Below, one piece after another: positions 23,201 through 35,200 of a stretch of 64,000 bases of DNA; positions within the stretch are counted from its first letter, which is position 1; each line of letters starts with the position of its first letter. The translations under genes and the position numbers were made by a program. The stretch comes from Eunapius fragilis (taxonomy: Eukaryota; Porifera; Demospongiae; Spongillida; Spongillidae): NCBI GenBank assembly GCA_963681505.1, contig OY811975.1:5881490-5945489 (forward strand), written 5' to 3'. The notes under the pieces are model-generated. The model did not search any database and was not told the DNA's origin. It saw only the letters and a list, made by a program, of their open reading frames with translations.

Positions 23201-26200
23201 CTAAAATTCAGGTGTGATGCTGGTGACACTGTTTTAGCTGAGCATTTAAGCAAATGTGCTAAAAATGCACCTTACCGTTCAAAGATGACTCGAAATGATA
23301 TCATTGATATTCTGGGCGGTATGATTACAGAGAAAGTCAATGAGGCTAAATTTTTTTCTGTAATTTCAGATGAAGTCCAGGCTACGGTTTCAACTGAGCA
23401 ACTCACATTTGTACTGAGGTATGTGCATCAGGAAGGTGAGTCATATGTTGTGAAAGAAAGTTTTGCTGTAATTAAAGAGCAACATAGAGAAATGACAAGG
23501 GAGGCTGTGGCATCAACTATCCTTCAGAAACTGGATGAGCTTGGTCTGAACTGTGAAAATGTACGTGGGTAAGGGTATGATGGAAGCGACTCCATGGCGG
23601 GTAAAAGAAAAGGTGTAAGCAGTATAGTACTATTACAGAAGTATCCTTTGGCAACATATATACATTGCTGCAGCCATATACTGAACCTGTCTATTGCCAG
23701 TTCATGTTCTGTAGTGCTTGTCGATAACATGATGGGAACTGTTAGTGAACTGTCCGTGTTTTTTGAACATGGCAAGAGGCAGGATAAACTAGAGGAAGTG
23801 AAGTGATTGAGCGTGAATTACCAAAAGTAAGGAAGAAACGTGTAAAGCCACTTTGTAGAACCAGATGGGTAGAAAGGCATGATTCTCTGCAGGTATCTGT
23901 TGAAATGTATCCAGGAGCCCTAAGTGATATAGCTTATGGAAACGATTGTGTCTCTCGGAACAGAGAAACTGTAAGTGATGCAAATGGTTTGCTTTCAGCA
24001 ATAGAAAAGTTTTCATTTCTGCTAATATTGGTAGTTGTATTCAATATCCTCAGCGATATCAAAGGTTTAACAGTGTTGCTTCAGCAACGATCTATTGATA
24101 TTGTACAGTGGATGACGTTGGTTCAGGATGTTCAAGGCCAGCTCAAGGAACTGAGGAAGAATTAGATGACTGGAATAAAATCTGGTTCCAGTTTGCGATG
24201 GAGATTTCAGAAGAGGTACATTGTAGGAACAGAAAAACCCTCTATTCCACAGATGTGTAACGGGCAAACCCAGAGATCGAATGTCGAGGCAGATGTTCCT
24301 GAAGTAAATTACCGAAGATCAATGGCTGCTCCCTTCCTTGATCGTCTTTTGCGGGAGATGGAGGATAGATTTTCCACAAATGCGAAAGTAGCAACTCTTG
24401 GGCTGTGTTTGGTACCTATTACTATTTGCAAGAAGGATGATTGGCAGACTCATGTCAGCAATCTTGCATCATTCTATCAGGATGATTTACCTGCTCCTCT
24501 TTCAATGCAAACTGAGCTGCACTGTTGGAAACAAATGGATTCACGTTAAAACTGATGACATGCCAGACAGACCTATTGAAGCCTTAAATAAGTGTGATAG
24601 TAGGCTGTTTCCTAACATTTCTACTTTGTTGAGAATAATGAGTACAATTCCTGTAACATCTTGTGAGGCCGAAAGTACATTCTCAGGTCTACGTCGGCTT
24701 AAGCCTTTCTTGAAGACGACAATGGGAGAGAACTAACTTAGTAGCCTAACTTTATTACTTGTCCATAGAAACATAGAAATAGATTTAGAAGACGCTGTGG
24801 ATACTACATACACGAAAGCTGCAATTTTAAACATATATACGGATTAGTAGTGCCACATTGTGCTGCATAATTTGTGCTGTATTTGTAGTGCTGCATAATT
24901 TACCAAAGCATATTAAAGGTGTGAAAATGGTATCAAAACCAGGAACAAAAAGCTCTAAAATTCTAGCCCCCCCTTTTTATTATTCCTGTGTCCGCCCTTG
25001 GGATCGTGTATTAAACACGGAGTGGTCACATGTTTAGAGTGTGATCACGTGAACATCGAGTATTAAATAGGATTACGGTTAGGCATGCAAGCGGTTGTTT
25101 TGGGATTGTGTGGTTGTTGGATATATCAGTTCATCCTGGTTGTTGAGTGTAGCAGTCAAATTAAAACTGGTGTCAGAAGTGGGATCACAGTAATTTTTGG
25201 TGCTGCGATTATGGAGTTTTAGCACCTGAGCCAATCGGAAAAGGGGATCTGTTCACTTCAATAAAGAGTTTGAACAGTTTCTATTGGCAGTGGGAAAATG
25301 TGATTTGAGCAGGGCGATGAAGTAGGCAATCTTGGTAGGTTTGCGTATTAACAACCTCTATGATTCCATAATGTTTGCAGAGACAGAAAATGGGAAGGAT
25401 TTTGGCACAGTGTCTATTAAGTTAGATATCAATAGTGCGCGGAGGAGAAGTAAACAAGTCCTCAGAGACCAGTTCTTTCAGACGAAACAGAAGGGGAGAA
25501 GCATGTTGATCAGTTTGTATCTGAACTGAGAAAGAACGTGAAGGCCAGGGTATAAAAGGATGACCTGCAGGCTCAATCGAGGGTGGGACAGCGAAAGGAT
25601 GTGACGGCATTTGTTTGCGACAGACAAGTTGGCGTTCCATAAGCCATTTAGATGTGTCAGACAATAGAAGCCACCACCACTGACTTAAAATTGTGGGCAA
25701 TAACTTTACCGATGCAAATATCACAATGGATAGGCACTCCTCCAAGGTGTTGATAAGCACATTCATAGATCATTAACATTTTAGAAGACTCACTCATTTC
25801 TATATGGCATTTGAACGGAATCTAGTTTCATCCAGCTACATATAAGCTATGCATAACAGTAGAATACAACATGCTCTTTCCTGTTATCGTCCAAGGAAGA
25901 TTCCCCATGTCATGATGGCAGCAACTGAAGACATTGGAGGAAAATGGAGCCATTGCTTGAGTTGACACAACATCTACTCCATGGATCAACAACCTGACTA
26001 CCATATGGAAGGCGGACAAGAAGCAGGCACACAGTCAACTTGGAAACTAGAAATTTGTGTCAAAACTGCCCACAGTGGATTATGTACTTCTTCAGCTCAC
26101 TCACTAAAGCAAGGATTTTCAGTTTGCTGGAAGCTAAGGATCATTTCCTTAACATCAAACAGTCTGAGCACAGCAGTTTTCTGACTAGTTTTTGGGGTCC

Positions 26201-29200
26201 TAACTGTCATTACAGATGATTGCGGCTTCCATTTGCATTGTCATCAGCTCCGGAGGAAATCCAACGAAGACTGCAAGCAGTGTTAGATGATGTGGAGGGC
26301 ATTGCGATGGGGTTGCATATGACATTCTGGTGATCGGTACTGGAAACATCGAGGAAGAGACAATATACAGCCACGATGCAAGACTGATAAATATTAGAGC
26401 AAACCAAGAGAAGTCAATCTGAAGTTTAGCAAGGAGAAGCTTCATCTGCATCTGACGAAGGGCCTATATTGGTCATCACCCGTCAAAAGCCAGATCTGAA
26501 TAAGGTAGCAGCAGTGTGAAAAATGCCCAAGCCAAAGACTGCACAGGAAGTATACCTGTTCATAGGCATGTGTAATAACTTGTCCCGCTTCATGCCGACC
26601 CTGCCAAAACAATGATTGAAGAAGGAGCAGAGTTTTAATGGGCAGAGGCTGAGATAAAAGCATTCAATCAGTTGAAGCAGTTAAAAAGTGCTGTCCAGCT
26701 GCTGAGATTTTTTGACGTACAAAAACCTGTAGTAATCCCGGTTGAATCATCTCTAAAGGAAGGATGAGGCTTCCACACAACCTTCAAAGAAGCTCTGATT
26801 TCAGAACAGAGTGTAGAGCAGAATGAATTTGTTCCCATAAGTGATCAGAGATGGATATCGAGAGTTAGTAACTCTCATATAGGATTTGACCCCGATTATG
26901 AATGTCATTAAAAAAACGCGACCCACTTCTAACAAGACTCCTGACGAGCGGATGGCTTACCTTGTTGCCGTCATCGTACAAGAAGGCAACAACAAGCAGT
27001 TTCGTGTTTGTTTCATGTCACAAAACCGCATGGTTGTAGAGAACATAACTATTTTCCAAACTCGTACCCAGTCCCACGTATTTCTCGTTCTTGTTCTTGT
27101 TCTTGACCACGCATAACTCGGGATAGGAACACGTTTAAGAAATGAAAATCACACCAATGGCTTCAGAATTCGTTGGCATTCTCGCTTCTATGGTCAAAAT
27201 GCCTCGAGGCTACATGACATATCAGTGGTTGTGTTAGCAAATCACGTATAGTTAATCATAGATTGATCAAGATTTGATAACTCCAGTTATCAAACTTCAG
27301 CACTACTTTTTGAGTCTTCAGAGCTAGATCTAATAATTACAATTGCACTAAAAGGTGTATCCATGATCTTATGAAATATAAATAGTCATTAGTTGTAATT
27401 ACCTTATGAGAATTATGATTAATGCATGCACGTTAACAACGACCTTATTGTGGTTACCTCTTAGGTACAGCTAGAAAAAAGCAATGCAATCTTAGCCTCA
27501 TTGTGCACAATATTCATGTTACTATACTTGTATTACACCTATATTATGTCTTTTCTAAGAGTATTGTCGTCAGGGTGATCAATGATACAGCAGAAAGCAA
27601 TATTGAAAGGAACCATTTATTGGTCTGGGTACATGTACGTGTCAATTCCCTTGGCACAAGCATTACATACTTGCTCCATGCATGGTGATAATTGATGCAC
27701 CTTGACTTGCGTGCAGATGTGGTGCTGCACACAGCAATCACCATTCGTTGGTGTTGTGTGGTATACACAGTGTTCATGTTTTGCAGTACATCGCAGCCAT
27801 ATTCCTGCATGCATGACATCTAAATAAGGCCTTCTTGCTACCACTGGTGTCTTCTTACTTCTAACATACTTGGGGTGTTCAGCAAGCAGAACAATATCAT
27901 GAGCCAATGATTCCTCTACATCTATTATCGATTATGGTCCATTTGATGCCTTTGACAACTAACGGGTCGATTGATGGTGGTTCCCCGCCTTTTCCCATTT
28001 CTGGTTCCGCCTCCGCTAGCTCTTCTGCCGGCAGCTCTTCGTCTGAATCATGTTCAGCCATGACTACATCATCTTCGATCTCCTCAACAGTCCCCGCATT
28101 CACCAGTACCTTAGAACTGTGAGCAGATTCGCCGATTTTGACATCGTCCCAGTGTACCCTCCATTTGCACCCACGTCCACTACCCTCTGAAGCTATAACT
28201 TCACCTGAAAGCTTTTTGGCCTTTGCATTAGCCCCGTAGCGTTGTGTAGCTAGCTTTTTGCCCATTGCCGCTGCTGCAGTTGGCTGTACTCTGTCCCCAA
28301 CCTTTGGCGCTTTCATTGTACCGAAGCGTAGATTTTCAGTATAACTGCTGCCCTATTTTTATTCACATCCCAACTCCAGGTAATGAAATTGGCAAAATAC
28401 CTCCTGAATACGATCATTAGTACGCTAAAGATCAATGCCAATAGGTTTTTAACGCAAATCACTCTAGCTCCACGAAAGACAAATCGAAAACTAAAATTGA
28501 TAACCCCGGTTATCGTACGATAACTGGGGTTATCATTGATCAATGTATGGTTAAGCTTACTGCACTGACACGACTCGGATAGGTCATACTTCGCTCTTTA
28601 TACGAAGTAGTACTGTAGTAGTAGTATACATGACGTAATCAAATGTGTACGGTCTGGGCACTACACGTAGTGGTGATTAACCAGTTTTGCAAATTGGGCA
28701 CCAATAACGTGCACGTGCATACTATAATCATTCTTGTGTTTCGATCATTGTAGGTTTGATGCTTAGTGAAGTTGTTTTTCTCAAAATGCCTTCACGTCAG
28801 GAAAAGAAGAAAGCCAGACGACGAGCAAAGTACCTCAAAACTCGAGACGACGTATTAGATTCAGCTCGAGCGGAACTACAAAGCAGAGCCTGAAAAGAAA
28901 CGGGCTTCTCAACGTGAAAACTATCGAGCAGAGCCTGAAAAGAAACGGACCTCTCGACGTGCAAGGTATCAAGCAGATCCCGAAAAGGAACAGACCTCTC
29001 AGCGTGCAAGGTATTGAGCAGATCCTGAAAAGGAACGGGCTGCTAAAAGACAGCGATATTGCCATAGTGCTGAACGTGCATCTCGCTCGGCGAAAAGAGT
29101 TAAGGTCACTCAAAGGTATGTTGTACGTTTACAACCTCCCTCTCATATCAAGATGGATTACTTAACATGCTATGGCTCATAATCGGGTATGAATAAAAAT

Positions 29201-32200
29201 CAATGAAACAAGTAAATAAAAAACATTCTCTATGAGAAAGTTGGTGGCATATAGGATTTGAAGGCAATGGTGGTGTAAAAAGGAAACAAGGGTCTAATAA
29301 TAAGGGAAAATGGAATAGTCCTATATTTAGCACACGAACAACATACTATATCCTACATATAGAAATGTGCTAAATATAGGACTATTCCATTTTCCCTTAT
29401 TATTAGACCCTTGTTTCCTTCCTTTTTACACCACCATTGCCTTCAAATCCTATATGCCACCAACTTTCTCATAGAGAATGTTTTTTATTTACTTGTGTAC
29501 ATGTATGGGAGTAACAACCAGAGCTGCAACAGAATGTGTGGGAGAAAGCATAGGCAGATGCTGGCTAGTCAGCAGAGTTCTGCCACCTTTGCGTATAGGG
29601 CAGCCTGGTTTGGTTTAGGACATGCTAGCACAGAAGACACAGTGGAATAGAGGACAGTTATCACAACGCTCACATATCCCATTGAGAAGAAATCGAGGAA
29701 TCAAGTGATCCTTCATCCCACTTCCGTTGCAGATAGTAGAGTGACTGCAGTGGCTGGACGCAATGCGGAAAAGCATGGAGAGGACAGTGCAAGCTCAACA
29801 GGAAGGATCTGAACTACTCAGCTGCTGGGAGACCATTTTATCAACCTCCAGGGAATCTCAGGTATCACTAATGCTCAAGGAAACACTCTACAGGTACCAT
29901 GAAATGGCTCGCCCTTGCCAAGGCAGACACGTTCTGGGTGAATAGTCTGAGATCCAAGACTGTATCAACACTGTATCAAGCACTGAACATTCAGGAAGAT
30001 ATATTTCCTGTCGTTTGAAGGTTCTGAATTAGACGGGAAATAAGCTCCCGCCGGAATGTAGTGACGACATGGTGATTGGTTAAATATAGTGCCACGTGCG
30101 GGGTGGACCCGTATAAATAGGTGTGAAGGATGTTTCAAAAGCAGTCTAAGCATCTGATACGTGCACGCTGTGGCATACATATTGTTGTATATTTTTCTAT
30201 GCAAGAGGACGGAAACGATGGGACGAGCGGATCGTCGCAAGCAGGCGGTTCCGGATCAAGCGGCAGTGGTCAGGACGTCATTCAAGTCCTGCTAGCGGCC
30301 ATCAGAGGCTCCCAGGCAGAAATGAGGAATCTGCGGGAAGAGGTGAGAGCGGCTCAAGAAGAAGCAGCTGGGAGGCAGCCATGAAGAGGAAAGAGAAGCC
30401 ATTCCACTTCCAGAAATAAGGCCATGAGGAACAGTTCTCATTTAATGAAGTAGTGGCGGACAATCTCGAGGAGGCCGAGAGTCATCTGGAGCGAGCGGCC
30501 CGTACTATTGTGGATGGTCCAGTGAAGGATGCCTTAGAAAAAGCCAGGGCAGCCGTCAAAGAAGGTAAGGGACAGCTTCTACACCAGCAGAAGCTTATAA
30601 AGGTGGCAGATCGCTCTGAGTTGGGGTGGGCAGTCGTCGTGGAGTATGAGGTGGACGAGCTAACCAAAAACCCGGACAACGAGCACAGGTTAGAAAATGC
30701 CAAGATAGCTGCAGAGAGGAAGATGTTGGTGAGGAAAAGGAAGCTGGATGCTGCAGCCAAGCAGAAGAGGGTCGTGCCTGCGCCAGAAGAGAGGCTGGAG
30801 AGAGAGAGAGTCAGCATCTTCTGCGGCGGTGCATGTTCCGAAGATGCAAGTGCCACAACCCGTGAGGCCAAGTGGGCTGCCGGTATGTTATGGCTGTGGA
30901 GAAAGCGGTCATTTTAGGCGCAGCTGTCCGACGCAACCTCGCAGCACCAGTGTGTATCCTTTGCCTAAAGAGTTTGGGCTTGGTATGAATGGGGATAGCC
31001 ACGTGCTAGAGCACGAGGGAGAAGCATGTGAGCAATTGTTACCAAATAAGCAGCCTGAGTTGTCACCTAAGGTGTTACCATGTGGGGAGTTGTTACCAGG
31101 GGTGTTTCCAGTGGTAGATACTGGAGGTGTGGGTGAGAGGTGTTGGGAATTCCATTTTTACGTGTTTGCGGTGCTACCATTTGGGCTAGCATCAGCACCG
31201 TATGTATTTACAAAGTTGCTGCGGCCCCCTGTGAGGTTATGGCGGGCAGGTAGCCTGAAGGCCGTTAATGATGGCATTGTATCTGTGCAGGATGAGGAAG
31301 AAGCCAAGAAGGCCAGTGGATGGGTACGGGACAACTTGCAAAAGTCAGGCTTTGTGGTTAACAATGATAAATCTGTTTGGACACCGTCACACTCTTTAAC
31401 ATGGTTGGGTTTCGAGATAAACTTGCAGAAAGGTCAAGTAACAGTTCCTATGATAAAAATACATGCCTTACAGGCCACATTACAGGATGCTTTAACCTTC
31501 CACAGTCTACAAGCTAGGTGTATTGCTAGCATTGTTGGAAAAATTTTATCCATGAGTTTAGCTTTGGGTCCGGTTGCAAGATTCATGACCAGAAATTTAT
31601 ATGCATTACTTGAGTTCCGGTATGCATGGTGCGATAGCTTGGAGTTATCTCCACCAGTGCGCATGAAGTTGGAGTTTTGGGCAGGCTGCCTTCAGAAATA
31701 TAATTCCCAACCTATTTGGCATACCCCATCTGCTGTTAGAGTATACAGTAGAGCTCAAGGATTGTGGTCCTCAGAAGGGGCTGTGCAAAGCCCACGTGGA
31801 GAGAACTACATGTAGTTGCTGTGGGTAGAGTGCTTGATTCTATGGCAGATACATGTAAACTTTTCGTGTTAGATGGTTCTCAGATAATCAAAATGTAGTG
31901 CGCATTCTTCAAGTAGGTAGTAAGAAACCTATTTTGCATGAGCAGGCCTTGAAAGTGTTTCAGACTTGCATCGCTTATCAAATCAGGCTGGAGCCTGAAT
32001 GGGTGCCCCATGGGGAAAATGAGTTAGCTGATTATTTTAGTCGCATTGTTGATTACAATGGCTGGCAGGTCAACCCAAAATTATTCTGTTACCTGGAAAA
32101 TGCATGGGGTCCCTATTCTGTGACAGGTTTGCACAATGCACAACTGGATAGGTTTAACTCACGTTTTGCTTGTCTGGGAACTGAAGCAGTAGATGCTTTT

Positions 32201-35200
32201 ACAGTGCATTGGGGCTATGGAGAAAACAATTGGTGGTGCCCTCCACCTGCTTTGGTAGTAAGGGTGGTCCGGCATGCAGAGGCTTGTAAAGCTAATGGTA
32301 CCCTTGTAGTGCCGCACTGGAAGTCGGCACCATTTTGGCCGTTATTGTGCCCAGATGGTATGACGTTTGCTCCTTTTGTTGTGGCATCTGAGATGTTGCC
32401 AGGAGAGGTTTTCCCGGGGAGATCAAGGGGTACCCTTCCAGACACATCATCATTGTTGGCATTAAGAATATGTTTCAGTCCTATCTATAATAGCTCAGGC
32501 GTTAGAGATGTGTTGACTTGTAGGAGTCATGTTGGCCACCATTGTGGGTCAGGTATTTTTTGACCAGTGTAGGTCATGCTCATTGACCAGTGTAGGTCGT
32601 GCTTGTTGACTAGTGGGGCAGTTTTAGTGACCAGTAGGTCGATCATGTTGTTGACCAGCGTAGGTCATGTTGTTGACCGGAGAGGTTCATGTTTGTTGAC
32701 CAGTGGAGGTCATTTTTGTTGACCAGTGGGTCATGTATTTGCTGACCAGCGGGTCAGGTTATTTGACCAGTGGGTCATGCTTGTTGACCATGGGGTCACA
32801 TTGCCATGGGGCATGTTGGTCTATGTGAGGCCAGCGTTTGACCTGTGAGTCAAACAGAAAACCCAGGGGGCCAGGTCAACGAGGTTGGACCGTGTGGCCC
32901 AGGAGGGTTGTGGTCAACTGGAGGTTGACTGGAGGAGTCCAGCCACTTTCGGTTGGGCTGGTTAGAGCTGTTAATATAACCTTTTTTGTTTTCCTCGTAG
33001 ACATCCTTTTAGCTGGTGTCTGACCTCTACTGAGTAACTTAGATGACCCGGAGCTGCGACGGCTGGCAGAGGCGCTACCTGACACCATTCTTAGAGGGAA
33101 AACAGATAGCACTACCAAAAAGTACCTGGGTGCCTTCAGATGATGGAAACAATGGGCAGAGGCGAGACAGGGGGTGCCAGCTATAGAGGAGGCAGTTAAT
33201 GCACTGTCCTGGCTGCACCAGCAGCAGGATTACAGCCTGTAAGTGGTGCACCTTTGGTGCAGGCAGCGCTCTGGCTGGGTTCAGGCGCATGTTGGCGCAA
33301 CCAAAGGTGCGTAAGGAGCCTGTGACAGCTGATATGCTGAAGGCTATGGTGGATGCTGCAGGACCTGAGCCGTCTCTGTCGGAGGTCAGGTTGCTGGCAG
33401 TGTGCCTGTTGGCATTTGCGGGATTTTTGCATTGTGAGGAGCTGTTAAAATTGGAATGTGCGGATGTTGAGTTTAATGCGCAAGGTCTACTCTTGAACAT
33501 TACATCCAGTAAGACTGATCAGTTTAGGGAGGGTGCATCATTAGTTATTGCACGGACAGGATTAAGTACATGTACTTGCCCAGTAGCAATGATGGAGCAT
33601 TATTTTCAGTTGGGTAAGCTTTGCATTGGTTCACACGATAAGGTGTTTAGGGCAATTGTTCACGCCAAGTCAGGTGATACGTTACGGCAGACAGGGGAAT
33701 TGAGTTATTCAAGGCTGAGGGACTTTTGCTGGCTAAGATTGCCCAGCTGGGTATGGACCCCGAGTTGTTTGGCTTGCATAGTCTGCGGGCGGGGGGTGCT
33801 ACAGCAGCTGCTAATGCAGGTGTACCCGATAGACTGTTTAAGAGACATGGCCGCTGGAGGTCTGAGTCAGCCAAGGATGTCTACGTGAAAGATTCAGTTG
33901 ACAAACGACTAGCTGTCTCTAAGAGTTTGGGGATATAAGTGTACCCTTTCCTTTGTATGTCTATGTTGTTGTGTTGTCATGGCATGCATCCAGTGATGCT
34001 GGCACCAATGTTGGTCATTGGGTGTGGGTGAATAACAATAACCATGGAGGGCATGCGGTGGGAGATATATTTCCTGTCGTTTGAAGGTACTGAATTAGAC
34101 GGGAAATAAGCTCCCGCCAGAATGTACTGACAACATGGTGATTGGTTAAATAGAGTACCACGTGCGGGGTGGGTATAAAGAGGTGTGAAGGATGTTGCAA
34201 TAGCAGTCTAGGCGTCTGATACGTGCACGCTGTGGCATATATATTGTTGTATATATTTCTCATGAGATCATGCAGGATTGATCCTTAACCTGTGGTCAGC
34301 TGATGAACTGGTGGTGGAACCATGCTGTTGGAAACACTATTGAATGTGCGTGTGTGATGTATGTCATTTGGAGCAGGATAGCTAGCGGTTTTTGCCCTAT
34401 AAAAGTGGATTTTTTCCCTTAGATGGTTTTTCCACAGGGTTTTTCCATAAGGGAGTGTGGGCTCACTCTCTTTAAATGTAGCTTAGCTAGAGAATGTCCC
34501 CTGCTCAAGCCTGTGTATTGTGATAATCGGATTTGAGAGACACTTGGAGTGTCTGTTCAGTGTGAGGATGTTGTGTGTTGATGTGTATGTCTATGTTGTT
34601 GTGTTGTCATGGCGTGCATCCAGTGATGCTGGCATCAATGTTGGTCATTGGGTGTGGGTGAATAACGATAACCATGGAGGGCATGCGGCAGGAGGGGGAA
34701 TACTGCTTAGAGTGTGATCACATCAACACTGATTATTAAATAGGGTCATGGTTAGGTACAATGTATGCAAGCGGTTCTGTGCTTGTCGGAATGGGATATA
34801 TCCAAGTTCATCATGGTTGTTGAGTGTAGCGAACGAGTTTAACAGTCACATGACACATGAAAAAAGGAAATATGGGCTATTCCATTCAATTATAGTACAG
34901 GGGTACTGATGGATAAATAGTTATTAACGGTGGTTAGCTTTGATATTCGTAATATCCAGGGGAATTTACATGTATTAACTGTCCGGGGTGATTAAATATA
35001 TACATTTCTGTCGTTTATACGGAGTTAAATTAGACAGAAACTAAGCTCCCTCCCAATGTGATTGGTCAGATAGCACGTGGGTGTGGTATTTATAGGGTGG
35101 AAGGGGCATAACAGTTCAGTCTAAGCGTATGTGCATGACTGAGAACTTTCAGTGTACTGTACTATGGATACTGCAGCAGGTACATGTACTTCAGCAAGCA

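Larger units (their letters stand above)
27256..28550 (-). mobile_element. piggyBac-like element with TTAA ends
   Basis: TTAA lies at both boundaries (27252-27255 and 28551-28554). Inside, the ends are imperfect inverted repeats: TCATAGATTGATCAAG...GATAACTCCAGTTATC at the left, and CCATACATTGATCAATGATAACCCCAGTTATC when the right end is read on the minus strand. A TTAA target duplication is the hallmark of piggyBac. A 139-residue ORF starts 234 bp inside the right end. At 1.3 kb it is too short for a full transposase, so it is an internal-deletion or decayed copy. Confidence 0.65.
29998..34696 (+). mobile_element. PAT-like retrotransposon, element 2 (decayed)
   Basis: The order is A1 29998-30198, coding region, B1 33955-34066, A2 34064-34260, spacer, B2 34585-34696, the same split direct repeat layout as element 1, but with unrelated repeat sequences and clearly diverged proteins. 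This is a second family of the same lineage. RT has lost its finger region and its catalytic Asp pair, and several frameshifts are present. The recombinase region is still recognisable to its end. Confidence 0.88.

Noticed and set aside
27907..28122. Serine-rich plus-strand ORF
   Set aside because: It is the antisense of the acidic tract of the minus-strand piggyBac-like ORF.
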